A DNA stretch of 25,912 bases from Actinobacteria bacterium UBA2184. GTDB lineage: Bacteria; Actinomycetota; Coriobacteriia; Anaerosomatales; Anaerosomataceae. The notes under the pieces are model-generated. The model saw only the letters and a list, made by a program, of their open reading frames with translations. It ran no database searches and had not been told where the DNA came from. The number at the start of each line of letters is the position of its first letter. Position 1 is the stretch's first letter. A program made the translations under genes and the position numbers. Below are positions 1 to 8,121 of this stretch, piece after piece. Location of the stretch: positions 5,575 to 31,486 of the forward strand of contig DCVQ01000034.1 of the NCBI GenBank assembly GCA_002328745.1, given 5' to 3'.

Positions 1-8
1 CGATAGCG

Positions 9-14
9 TATACT
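9..14 (+). promoter_or_regulatory. possible -10 box upstream of the polysaccharide cluster
   Basis: TATACT matches a sigma-70/SigA -10 hexamer and lies about 70 bases before the first gene. The -35 region would fall at or before the window edge, so it cannot be checked. The same hexamer appears before the epimerase gene at 17,805 and the cold-shock gene at 25,813, which gives modest support. Confidence 0.3.
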
Positions 15-82
15 TCGTCTAGGCTCAGCCACGTGCCGGGCCGGCGCCAGGCGGTCGATTATCGCAGACGAATGGGGCGTAG

Positions 83-832
83 ATGGCGAGCGATCTGGTG
101 AGGGCGCGACGGCGTGTCGCTGCGGCGGTCACCGCCTTCGTGCTCGTCGCGGGGGCCTTCGCCTACGCGTTCTACTACTTCGACGGCCTGGACGTCATCG
201 AAGACATCAGATCCGGGGAGTGGCTGGCATCTCGCGAAGAGACGCCGACCGTCGTACTTGACGGGGAGCCCGACCCCGAAGCCGTGCTCGAGGACGTTCC
301 GGACTCGGTGGTGCTGCGTCTCTGGCAAGAGCAATCCGCCGCGCAGGGTTCCATCGCCCGGCTTCTGTCGGGTGACATCGTGGCGATGGTCCCCGCCACA
401 GCGACGGTCGATGCGGCCCTTGCCGAGCTTCCCGTGACCCTCGAGCTCAAGGATGGGTCCACCGCCTCGGGTACGCTGGTCTTCGAGCGGGTGGATGGAG
501 ACTGGCTGCTGCTGTCCGCGGACGCCGCACCCGGGGAGGGGACCACGGGCGGTTCCTCCGGTGCGAAGGCGGGACCTGTGGACCGCCGCATCGTGTCGGC
601 CATCGTCGCCTGCCAGCGCGATCGGCAGGACACCGCCGAGGACCTCCTCGCGGGGAGCGTCGCTCGTCTCGACGTCGTCGGAGTCATCGAGGGCCTGGGC
701 ACGCGCAGCGTCGAGCTTCGGGTCCACCGCGGCCAGGACGTGACGGCCGCATCCCTTGTGTTCATCACCCCAACCGACGATGGCGTGGAGTGGTTCATCG
801 CAGGATTCGTGGAGAGCGCGGCGCGACTGTAG
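83..832 (+). CDS. membrane-anchored exported protein with internal duplication, unknown function
   Basis: This 249-residue protein belongs to no family I recognise. Basic residues 6-11 precede one hydrophobic segment at about 12-32, so it is probably an N-terminally anchored protein with its bulk outside the membrane. The exterior looks like two related lobes, about residues 76-144 and 170-241. Each has a helix ending in LL-x-G, then a beta-rich part with a charged turn and a hydrophobic strand ending in W-L or W-F. A Gly/Ser-rich linker (about 150-163) joins them. The gene sits 28 bases before the chain-length regulator/kinase and is probably cotranscribed, so a periplasmic or wall-side accessory role in polysaccharide assembly is plausible, but this is inference from position only. 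ATG at 83 is the first start giving a sensible membrane anchor. Confidence 0.7.
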   Translation: MASDLVRARRRVAAAVTAFVLVAGAFAYAFYYFDGLDVIEDIRSGEWLASREETPTVVLDGEPDPEAVLEDVPDSVVLRLWQEQSAAQGSIARLLSGDIVAMVPATATVDAALAELPVTLELKDGSTASGTLVFERVDGDWLLLSADAAPGEGTTGGSSGAKAGPVDRRIVSAIVACQRDRQDTAEDLLAGSVARLDVVGVIEGLGTRSVELRVHRGQDVTAASLVFITPTDDGVEWFIAGFVESAARL

Positions 833-860
833 AGGGCTTCGACGAAGGAGACGCGAGACC

Positions 861-2690
861 GTGGAACTGCGCGACTACCTCAACGTACTTCGGGCACGCA
901 AGTGGACGATCGTCCAGGCGGTCATCGTCGTCACACTTGCCGCAGTGGTCCTGAGCCTGCTGCAGCCTCCGGTCTACGAGGGCGAGGCCAAGGTCCTCAT
1001 CTCTGAGAGTGATGCGGCCGCTGCGCTGTTCGGCCAGGTGCTCCCCGAACTCTCCAGTCAGCCCGAACGTGCGCTGCAGACGCAGGTGCAGCTCATGCAG
1101 ATGCGCCCGCTCCTCGAGTCGACCATCCGTCGGCTCGACCTCAAGATGACGCCCGAGGATCTGGCGGATGCGGTGGTGGTACGCGCTCTGGGCCAGACGA
1201 ACGTGGTCAGCATCGTCGCGCAGGCCGGTGAAGCGGACCGGGCGCGCGACATCGCCAACACGCTCGCCGATGAGTTCGTCGGCTGGAGCATGGACTACAA
1301 GCGTGCGTCCATCCGCGCCGCCATCTCCGAGGTGGAATCGCGTCTGTCCGAAGCCGAGCGGCGCATCATCGAGATCGCCGAGCGCCGGGAAGACGAGGGG
1401 CCGTCGGACGCGCTCGACGCCCAGCTCGGCATCGCGAGCGGCGCGTACGGAACGCTCGTCGAGCAGCTCGAGCAGCTGAAGATCAACGAGCAGCTCGAGA
1501 CGGGTTCGGGCACGGTCGTGAGTCCGGCGGTGCGGGCGGCGGTGGCGGTGGAGCCGTCTCCCGCGCGCAACGCGATCCTCGGCTTCGCGGTCGGGCTGGT
1601 CTTCGGGCTCGCGATGGCGTTCCTTTACGAGTACCTCGACAACACGATCAAGGGCCGTGAGGAGGCGGAGGCGATCTTCGGGGCGCCCGTGCTCGGAACG
1701 ATTCCCGGGGAGAAGCTCGAGAAGGGCGAGACTCGCCGGCTCTCGATCCTCACGCACGTCGGATCGCCTGCCGCCGAAGCGTACCGCGTGTTGCGCAACA
1801 ACCTCGACTTCGTGAACTTCGATCGGCAGGTCAAGCGCATCCTCGTCACGAGCGCGGCGCCGACCGAGGGCAAGTCGACGGTGGCGGCGAACCTCGCTGC
1901 GGGTCTCGCACAGGCGGGGCACAAGGTCGTCCTCGTCAACTGCGACTTCCGGAAGCCCACGACCGCCCAGTACTTCGCGGTGAGTCAGATGATCGGACTT
2001 TCCGATGTGCTGATGGGCACGACCACCCTCAAGAGCGCGCTGCAGCGCCCGCGCGAGGACCTGGACCTGCTGGTGCTGACCTCGGGCAAGCTCCCGCCGA
2101 ACCCGAGCGAGATACTCGCCTCGTCGAAGATGGGCGAGCTGGTGGAGAGCCTGGAGGACTGGGCCGACTGGGTCATCATGGACAGCCCGCCGCTTCTGGC
2201 CGTGGCCGACGGCGCGGCCGTGTCGCGCTGGGTGGACGGCGTGCTGCTGGTCACCCGCGGCGGGGTGTCCACGCGCGAGGGCGCGCGCCGCTCGGTAGAC
2301 ATGCTGAAGAGAGTCGGTGCGCGCGTGATCGGCGTGGTGGCGTGGGGCCTCGAGCCTAACCCGGCGGGCATCGGTTACGGGTACTTCGCCGGCAAGGGGC
2401 GGTCGAGCAGCTACTACTACTACTCGGACTACTACAACACCGGCGTCGCCGAGTCAGGCACAGGCCAGCCGAAGCGCGGGAAGTCCGGAGGGAAGGGCGC
2501 CGAAGCTCCGGCGACGGGGACCTACGTTCCCCCGAAGTCGCCCGGGCGACGTCTCGCCGAAGGCGTTGGTCGCGTGCTGACCGTCACGCTCGGAATCGTC
2601 GCGTTCCTCGCGGTGCTCGCCATCGTCCTGTACCTGCTCGACGAGGCGTTGGGATGGGGACTGTTCGAAGCCGTGAGCGGGCTCTGGTGA
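861..2690 (+). CDS. polysaccharide co-polymerase fused to BY-kinase (Wzz/Wzc-like)
   Basis: This 609-residue protein would control polysaccharide chain length and export by autophosphorylation on tyrosines. The GTG at 861 is chosen because GAAGGAG lies 11 bases upstream and the protein then begins with the typical Wzz N-terminus ELRDYLNVLRARKW. The order is TM1 (about 15-34), an outer domain with coiled-coil helices, TM2 (about 237-258), then a cytoplasmic kinase. Walker A is APTEGKST at 333-340, Walker A' is VVLVNCDFRKP from about 356, and Walker B is VIMDSPP near 438-444. The first Asp of the usual DxDxR in Walker A' is Asn here. A tyrosine cluster (Y518-521, Y524-525) is the expected phosphorylation site. 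Unusually, a third hydrophobic segment (about 572-592) follows it. The family call is firm, while the effect of the extra segment is unknown. Confidence 0.93.
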   Translation: MELRDYLNVLRARKWTIVQAVIVVTLAAVVLSLLQPPVYEGEAKVLISESDAAAALFGQVLPELSSQPERALQTQVQLMQMRPLLESTIRRLDLKMTPEDLADAVVVRALGQTNVVSIVAQAGEADRARDIANTLADEFVGWSMDYKRASIRAAISEVESRLSEAERRIIEIAERREDEGPSDALDAQLGIASGAYGTLVEQLEQLKINEQLETGSGTVVSPAVRAAVAVEPSPARNAILGFAVGLVFGLAMAFLYEYLDNTIKGREEAEAIFGAPVLGTIPGEKLEKGETRRLSILTHVGSPAAEAYRVLRNNLDFVNFDRQVKRILVTSAAPTEGKSTVAANLAAGLAQAGHKVVLVNCDFRKPTTAQYFAVSQMIGLSDVLMGTTTLKSALQRPREDLDLLVLTSGKLPPNPSEILASSKMGELVESLEDWADWVIMDSPPLLAVADGAAVSRWVDGVLLVTRGGVSTREGARRSVDMLKRVGARVIGVVAWGLEPNPAGIGYGYFAGKGRSSSYYYYSDYYNTGVAESGTGQPKRGKSGGKGAEAPATGTYVPPKSPGRRLAEGVGRVLTVTLGIVAFLAVLAIVLYLLDEALGWGLFEAVSGLW

Positions 2691-2715
2691 GTCGGGCGCT
2701 TCCGGTGAGCCCCCG

Positions 2716-4209
2716 ATGTCCGGCAGGGGTGTTCGATGGGGGACGGTTGCGGTGCTCCGCGGACGAATAGCCCTTCTGTCCGTCCTGTCGGTGGGCGTGG
2801 CGGTTCTGGCCTTCTTCCAGAATCGGCTCGTCGTGCAGACGCTCGGCGCCGGCGCGCTGGTGGACAGCTACTACCTCATCATGACCGTCCCGATGGCGCT
2901 GATGAGCGTCTTCTCGGTCGCCGCGACCAACCTCGTCACGCCGGCGTATTCGCCCAAGGCGGTCGATGAGCCGCTGGACGGGGTTCCCCGGCTCCTGGTG
3001 GCGGCAGCTCTCATCGTGGCGATCCCGTTGGCGCTGCAGGTCCCGCTCTCGGCGCTGAGCGGCCTGTGGGACTCACCCGACGGCGGCGGTGTCGCGTGGA
3101 AGATCGCCGCGCTGTTGTGTGGTGGCGCGGCAGCCTACGGCATCTCGTTCTCCCTCCAGCCGCTTCTTGTCGCGCGGGGCAAGACGGCGGTGTTCGTGCT
3201 CTCCCAGGTTGCGAACGCATCGACGTTCATCGCGTTGCTGGTGCTCGGATTCGGCCGCACACTGGAGTCGCTCGCCACCGTCTTCCTGGTAGCGGCGCTC
3301 GTCCAGGCGACCTGGGCGCTCGTCGGGCTCGTGCGCACCGTCCGGCTCGACTGGTCGCTTGCCGCTCCGATACCCGTGCGCGTGCGCGAGCGGGTGAAGC
3401 GCGGGACGGTGCCGGTGCTTCTCGCCGTCGCGTTCCTTCAGGGCAGCCTGGTGGTCGACCGGTTCTTCGCCGATGCGGCCGGAGTGGGAGTGGTGACGAC
3501 CTACTACATCGCCGACCGCATGATCCAGATGCTCGTCTCGGTGGTCGCGATGGCTCTCGGGCTCGCAGTGTTCGCCGAGTTCTCGTCCGAGCGCGACGAG
3601 CGGAGCACCCGGATCCTGGGTAAGGCCATCGAGGCCGTGATCGCGCTGTTCGCGCCGGCAGCGGCCGTTCTGTGGTTGTGCGGACCCGACATCGTGCGTG
3701 TCCTGTTCGGCGGCGGCAGGTTCGACGCGGCGGCGGTGGACCAGAGCGGGCTGTTCCTGCGGATCCTCGCACTCGCGCTCGTGCCCCTCGCGCTGATCGT
3801 GGTGATGCCTCGCCGGGTGCAGGCCGCCGAGCGGTACGGCGTTCACGCGTGGATCGCGCTCGGCATCCTCCTCACGAACCTGGCCGCCAAAGTGGTGCTG
3901 ATCCCCGTGATCGGTGTGGCCGGCCTGGCGGTCGGGGTGGTCATCGCATACACGCTCGCCGGCTCGGTCTACGTCGCGGTGTTGTCGCGTCTTGGCATGC
4001 TGTCGGTCGGGGACGGTTTCTTCCGGCGGATCGGCGTGCCTGCCGCGCTGGCGGCTGCGACGGTCGCTCTGGGTGCGATCCTCGCTCCAAAGGGCGCCGC
4101 ATGGTGGCTCGCCCCGATCGTGGCACTCGCGCTCTTCGGTATGGCCGCTGCCGGAAACGATGGCATCGAACGCCAGATGCTGCGCACCTTGCGGGGTGTG
4201 AGGTCGTGA
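2716..4209 (+). CDS. MurJ/MviN-like lipid-linked oligosaccharide flippase
   Basis: This 497-residue, very hydrophobic protein has about 13-14 predicted membrane segments and resembles the MurJ branch of the MOP exporter superfamily. The N-terminal stretch with FFQNRLVVQTLGAGALVDSYY recalls the MurJ start, where a G-x-G-x-x-x-D-x-(Y/F) pattern opens the first transport helices. The likely role is flipping undecaprenyl-diphosphate-linked repeat units across the membrane. No separate Wzx-type flippase is seen in the cluster, so this probably fills that role. It starts 25 bases after the kinase gene. GTG at 2752 is an in-frame alternative start. A second lipid II flippase cannot be excluded from sequence alone, but the neighbours make the polysaccharide role more likely. 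Confidence 0.8.
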   Translation: MSGRGVRWGTVAVLRGRIALLSVLSVGVAVLAFFQNRLVVQTLGAGALVDSYYLIMTVPMALMSVFSVAATNLVTPAYSPKAVDEPLDGVPRLLVAAALIVAIPLALQVPLSALSGLWDSPDGGGVAWKIAALLCGGAAAYGISFSLQPLLVARGKTAVFVLSQVANASTFIALLVLGFGRTLESLATVFLVAALVQATWALVGLVRTVRLDWSLAAPIPVRVRERVKRGTVPVLLAVAFLQGSLVVDRFFADAAGVGVVTTYYIADRMIQMLVSVVAMALGLAVFAEFSSERDERSTRILGKAIEAVIALFAPAAAVLWLCGPDIVRVLFGGGRFDAAAVDQSGLFLRILALALVPLALIVVMPRRVQAAERYGVHAWIALGILLTNLAAKVVLIPVIGVAGLAVGVVIAYTLAGSVYVAVLSRLGMLSVGDGFFRRIGVPAALAAATVALGAILAPKGAAWWLAPIVALALFGMAAAGNDGIERQMLRTLRGVRS

Positions 4210-5639
4210 GCCCGCGCCAGAGCCGTACGCTCGTGGTCGTGCTGGGCGTGGTGATCGGCGCTCTCACGGGATACAGGTACGAGCTGGGGTTCATCGCGGC
4301 CGCTGCGCTCGGCGCGGTCGTGTTGGCCCTGTATCGGCCGTATGCGCTCGCGATCGGTTTGTTCGGGTGGGCGGCGGTCCGGGCACCGGTGATCCAGGCG
4401 CTGCCGCAGCTCTTCTGGGCGATCAACGCGGCCGAGGCGGGCGTGCTCGCGCTGGTGTTGCTGGCCGCTCTCCTGAGAGGCTCGAACGGTCACTGGCTGT
4501 TCGCGAGGCGGTGGCCATGGGTCGCCGCCGGCCTGTTCACGCTCGCGGCCACGGTCTCCGCCGTGATCAACGGGTCGAGCCTGCTCCAGGTCGCGATGGG
4601 CCTCAGGGGCCATTTCCTGGTCCCGCTCACCGCTCTCGCCGCGGCGATACTCGTCGACGGCACGAACGCACGGAAGTTCGCGGTGCGCATGGCGATAGTC
4701 GTGGCGCTCGCGCAGGTGCCGATCGGCCTCGCGCAGTTCGTCTTGAGCGGGACGGCCTCGAAAGGCCCGGACATCGTGTTCGGCACGCTGGGTGCGGGCG
4801 GCTCGAACAACCTCGGGTTCCTCATGCTCGGGGCGATGGCCGCGTTCGCGGGCGAGTACGTGCGCACGCGTCGGGTACCCTACATGCTCGGCGTCTTGGT
4901 GTGCGCCCCCGTGTTCGTCTTCGCGAGTTCCCGGCTGGGGCTTCTGATGAGTCCGGCCGTGATGCTCACGGCTGTCGTGTTCGCCCGTCCGGAGCGGGGC
5001 CGGGGACTGGGACTCAGCCGGCGTACCCTCGTAGCCGTCGTCGCGCTGGCTTCCGCCTTCGCCCTCGTCGCTGTGTACTACGAGTATCGTCCGCTGACCG
5101 TGCAGCGTGACCTGTCGCCGCAGTACTTCCTCACCGACCAGGGCGTCTTCATCGAGCGTGGCGTTTCACGGATGGGCTACCTGTACTATGGAAGCCAGTT
5201 CGTCGATCGCTACGCGCGCGTTCCCGCGCTCGGTACGGGCCCGGCCAGCGCTTCGTCGGGAGCGGCGGCCAACATCGGCGGCGCGCTGGCGTACGAGTTC
5301 TCGTACGGGCTGCAGCTGTTCGGCAACTCGAACACGCTCGACCCGACGCGCCCCGGCTTCGTGCCGCTGCCGCCCGAGCTCGCTTCGAACCTTGTCGAGT
5401 ACGGGTGGATCGGCACGAGCCTGTTCATGGCCTTCGCCGTCGGGATAGGGCTGACGATCTGGCAGCGACTCCAGACGGCGCGCTTCCCGGGGCTGACGCG
5501 CCCTTCGTTCGCGCTGTGGTTCGGGCTCTACACGGTGGGCACGCTGTACACGAGTGCGTGGGAGGGTTTCAGCATCATCGCGGTGGGCTTCTGGTGGTGG
5601 ACGATCGTGCTCACGAGCGGCAGGAGGCGTGTCGAGTGA
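4206..5639 (+). CDS. O-antigen polymerase/ligase-like membrane protein (Wzy/WaaL type)
   Basis: This 477-residue protein has roughly ten to twelve hydrophobic segments and a large extracytoplasmic loop (about residues 295-395) before the last helices, which is the usual layout of Wzy polymerases and WaaL ligases. The loop contains RMGYLYYGSQF and the segment VPALGTGPASASSG, like the G-x-G-P motif often seen there. The role would be polymerising or ligating lipid-linked repeats on the outer face of the membrane. The GTG at 4206 is chosen because it overlaps the preceding stop as GTGA, and because it begins just before the first hydrophobic helix. The sequence does not tell whether it polymerises or ligates. 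Confidence 0.8.
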   Translation: MSPRQSRTLVVVLGVVIGALTGYRYELGFIAAAALGAVVLALYRPYALAIGLFGWAAVRAPVIQALPQLFWAINAAEAGVLALVLLAALLRGSNGHWLFARRWPWVAAGLFTLAATVSAVINGSSLLQVAMGLRGHFLVPLTALAAAILVDGTNARKFAVRMAIVVALAQVPIGLAQFVLSGTASKGPDIVFGTLGAGGSNNLGFLMLGAMAAFAGEYVRTRRVPYMLGVLVCAPVFVFASSRLGLLMSPAVMLTAVVFARPERGRGLGLSRRTLVAVVALASAFALVAVYYEYRPLTVQRDLSPQYFLTDQGVFIERGVSRMGYLYYGSQFVDRYARVPALGTGPASASSGAAANIGGALAYEFSYGLQLFGNSNTLDPTRPGFVPLPPELASNLVEYGWIGTSLFMAFAVGIGLTIWQRLQTARFPGLTRPSFALWFGLYTVGTLYTSAWEGFSIIAVGFWWWTIVLTSGRRRVE

Positions 5640-6760
5640 ACGCCGCGCGTCCTACCGTCGTCGTGCTCGGCAGCTTCCTCGAGCGGGAGTACTTCGGCCT
5701 CTGGCAGCGCCAGCAGGAGTTCACAGCACAACTGTGCGCGCGCGCCAACGTCCTGTTCGTCGAACGCGCGGCCGCAGGGCGCATCACGCCGGCACGCATC
5801 GTCGCTCGCCTTCGCCGTATGGCGTCGCGTTCTGAGAGCGACGAGTGGCGTCCTCCCGTGCCCGTGCCGGCGTTCGTGGCCTGGCGCCAGGTGCCCGTCG
5901 GCGGAGACCTGGCGTTCGCCTCCAGCGCGCGTCGCGCGTGGCGGGCGGTGGAGCGGGCGGTCGCCGAGCGCGGGTGGGACGCGCCCTCGCTGGTGTGCGT
6001 CGGGACTCCCGGAGAGGTGTGGGCATCCCTGCTGGAGCAGGTGGGACTGCCGTTCTGGTACGACATGTGGGAGCGATTCCTGAAGAGCCCCGCGTACGAC
6101 CGGGTCTCCCGCACGTCGATGACGTGGCTCGCGCGGCACGCGGCGCTGGTGACCGCGGACACCGAGGTGAGCAGGGATGACTGGGCCGGCGTGCGGTCCG
6201 ACATCCTCGTGGTGCCGCACGGCGCCAAGGAGTGGGCGGAGGCTCCGAGGCCGGACGTGAGCCGGGAGGCGCTCTACTACGTGGGATCGGTGAACGAGGC
6301 TCTGGATACGGACCTGATGGGCGAGATCGCACGGAGCAGTGGTTGGCCGGTGCGGATCGTGGGGAGCGATGCGGCCGGCGTCCTGGACTCCGTCGAGGTG
6401 CTCGGATGGCGCCCCTCGGGCGCGATACCGAGAGTGCTCTCGGACGCCGTGGCGGGTCTCGTGCCGTATCGGATGAACGACTTCACCGCCGGGGTGTATC
6501 CGACGAAGGTCTACGATTACCTGCTTGCCGGCGCACCGGTGCTGGCGGCGCCCCTCCCGGCGCTCGAGGGCATGCCGGGAGTCACGGTGTGCCGCACGGC
6601 CGACGAGTACCGTGCCGGCGCCGACGCGGCGAGCCGCCTCACGGAGGCCGATCGGGCGGGACTCCGGGAGTGGGCGCTCGGTCAGGGCTGGTCGACGCGG
6701 TTCGCGATGGTCGCACGCGAGCTCGCGGCTCGCGGGGTCGCGCCGGAGGTGTGGCAGTGA
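5636..6760 (+). CDS. glycosyltransferase, GT-B fold, GT4/TuaH-like
   Basis: This 374-residue cytoplasmic protein has the layout of a GT-B glycosyltransferase. The N-terminus (VVVLGSFLEREYFGLWQRQQ) resembles the opening strand and loop of TuaH-like enzymes that handle teichuronic-acid-type polymers. The C-terminal donor domain has the recognisable segment FTAGVYPTKVYDYLLAGAPV followed by PALEG, the usual nucleotide-sugar-binding region near residues 282-307. The donor and acceptor cannot be read from the sequence. GTG at 5636 overlaps the stop of the upstream gene as GTGA, and the 3' end overlaps the next gene in the same way. Longer upstream starts in this frame would run deep into the polymerase gene and are rejected. 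Confidence 0.82.
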   Translation: MNAARPTVVVLGSFLEREYFGLWQRQQEFTAQLCARANVLFVERAAAGRITPARIVARLRRMASRSESDEWRPPVPVPAFVAWRQVPVGGDLAFASSARRAWRAVERAVAERGWDAPSLVCVGTPGEVWASLLEQVGLPFWYDMWERFLKSPAYDRVSRTSMTWLARHAALVTADTEVSRDDWAGVRSDILVVPHGAKEWAEAPRPDVSREALYYVGSVNEALDTDLMGEIARSSGWPVRIVGSDAAGVLDSVEVLGWRPSGAIPRVLSDAVAGLVPYRMNDFTAGVYPTKVYDYLLAGAPVLAAPLPALEGMPGVTVCRTADEYRAGADAASRLTEADRAGLREWALGQGWSTRFAMVARELAARGVAPEVWQ

Positions 6761-8121
6761 ACGGCGGTACGGGGAGCAAGCGGGCAGTGGGGGACGTGCT
6801 CCACGCGGTGGTCGAGCGCGGATGGTGCTCGGGGTGCGGCGTGTGCGCCGCCGCGTGTCCGGCAGACGCTCTCGCGATGGCCCCGGACGCGGAGGCCGCG
6901 CTCGTGCCGCACGACGTGGGAGGATGCACCGCGTGCGGCCGATGCATCGCCGTGTGCCCGTTCGGACCGCACGGCCCCGACGAGGACGCGCTGGCGGCGC
7001 AGCGGTTCGCTGACGCCCCTCGCCACGGCGGGATCGGTCACGCGCGCGCATGTGCGGCCGGTTTCGCCGCAACCGAGCGGGCGCACGGCGCGTCGGGCGG
7101 TCTGGCGACGTGGACCGGCGTCCGGCTGCTCGAGTCGGGGGCGGTCGATGCGGTGCTTGCCGTAGGTCCCGTGGCCGACGGGCGCATGTTCGCCTATCGC
7201 GCGTGCAGCGATGTGGCGGCGCTTCGCGCGTGCTCGGGGTCCCACTACCACCAGGCATCGCTGGATGAGGCGCTGCGCGCGGCCGTGCGCGCGAGGTCGC
7301 GCGTGGCGGTCGTGGGAGTGCCGTGCACCATCAAGGCGCTGCGGCGCGCCGCTTCCGAATGGCCGGCGCTCGCGGCATGTCTCGGCCCATGCCTGGGCCT
7401 CGCGTGCGGGCAGCAGAAGACGCACGCGTTCACCGCGCTGCTGGCCCAGCGGGCAGGAGTCCCGCACGAGGCGTCCGTCCGAACGGTCCGCTACCGGATC
7501 AAGCGGGACGGGGTGCCGCCGCATCGCTTCGGCGTCGAGGTCGGGTACGCCACGGGCGCGGCAACAGCCACAGCGAGCGGAGAGTTCCCGTTCGACGCGT
7601 GGGTGCCGCGCGTGTTCACCCTTGGCGCCTGCGAGTGGTGCGACGACCTCGCGGCCGAGACCGCAGACGTGACGTTTATGGACGCGTGGGTGGAGCCCTA
7701 CCTGAGCGAGCCGAGGGGGACCAGCATCGCCATCGTCCGTTCCGCGGAGATGGCGGCCCTCCTCGAGGCGGGCGTGGCGGACGGAAGCGTGTCGCTCGAG
7801 GCGCTTGCACCCGACGCGGTGCGCGTGAGCCAGGCTGCCGGGCTGTCGTACAAGAGCACCGGGCTCGCGGACCGGCTGTGGCGGGCCGCGGGCAGCGGCA
7901 TGGCCGCGCCGCGGAAGCGTATCGCGCCCGGGCGCGACAGGCGCATCCTGCGGTCGCTCGCGAACCGGCTGGTGTCGGACGTCGCGCGGGCCAGCCGTCG
8001 ATCCTTCGCGCTCACGGGAGACGCGGAAGCGGCGTTCCGGGCGACCACGATCCGTCGCATGGTCGCGTCGATCGCCAGGTCGCTGGATGCGCGCCTGCCC
8101 TCGCGGGGAAGGACGTCTTGA
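6757..8121 (+). CDS. FrhB-like (coenzyme F420 hydrogenase/dehydrogenase beta subunit family) iron-sulphur protein
   Basis: This is a 454-residue protein. The N-terminus holds two ferredoxin-type clusters, each C-x2-C-x2-C-x3-C-P, at C24/27/30/34 and C57/60/63/67, so two [4Fe-4S] centres are expected. The rest matches the FrhB/FdhB family, including the segment VVGVPCTIKALRRA and a Cys-rich part at about 288-293 (ACEWCDD). Known members move electrons between ferredoxin or F420 and flavin. Members also occur in polysaccharide clusters beside pyruvyl transferases, as here, where their reaction is unsettled. GTG at 6757 overlaps the upstream stop as GTGA. The downstream gene begins on the last base of this stop (TGATG). 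A reductive step in making or modifying a sugar or its substituent is a reasonable inference but is unproven. Confidence 0.85.
   Translation: MNGGTGSKRAVGDVLHAVVERGWCSGCGVCAAACPADALAMAPDAEAALVPHDVGGCTACGRCIAVCPFGPHGPDEDALAAQRFADAPRHGGIGHARACAAGFAATERAHGASGGLATWTGVRLLESGAVDAVLAVGPVADGRMFAYRACSDVAALRACSGSHYHQASLDEALRAAVRARSRVAVVGVPCTIKALRRAASEWPALAACLGPCLGLACGQQKTHAFTALLAQRAGVPHEASVRTVRYRIKRDGVPPHRFGVEVGYATGAATATASGEFPFDAWVPRVFTLGACEWCDDLAAETADVTFMDAWVEPYLSEPRGTSIAIVRSAEMAALLEAGVADGSVSLEALAPDAVRVSQAAGLSYKSTGLADRLWRAAGSGMAAPRKRIAPGRDRRILRSLANRLVSDVARASRRSFALTGDAEAAFRATTIRRMVASIARSLDARLPSRGRTS

Noticed and set aside
756..860. Upstream extension of the kinase frame to the ATG at 756
   Set aside because: It would overlap the first gene by 77 bases. 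The GTG at 861 has a ribosome site and gives the standard N-terminus.
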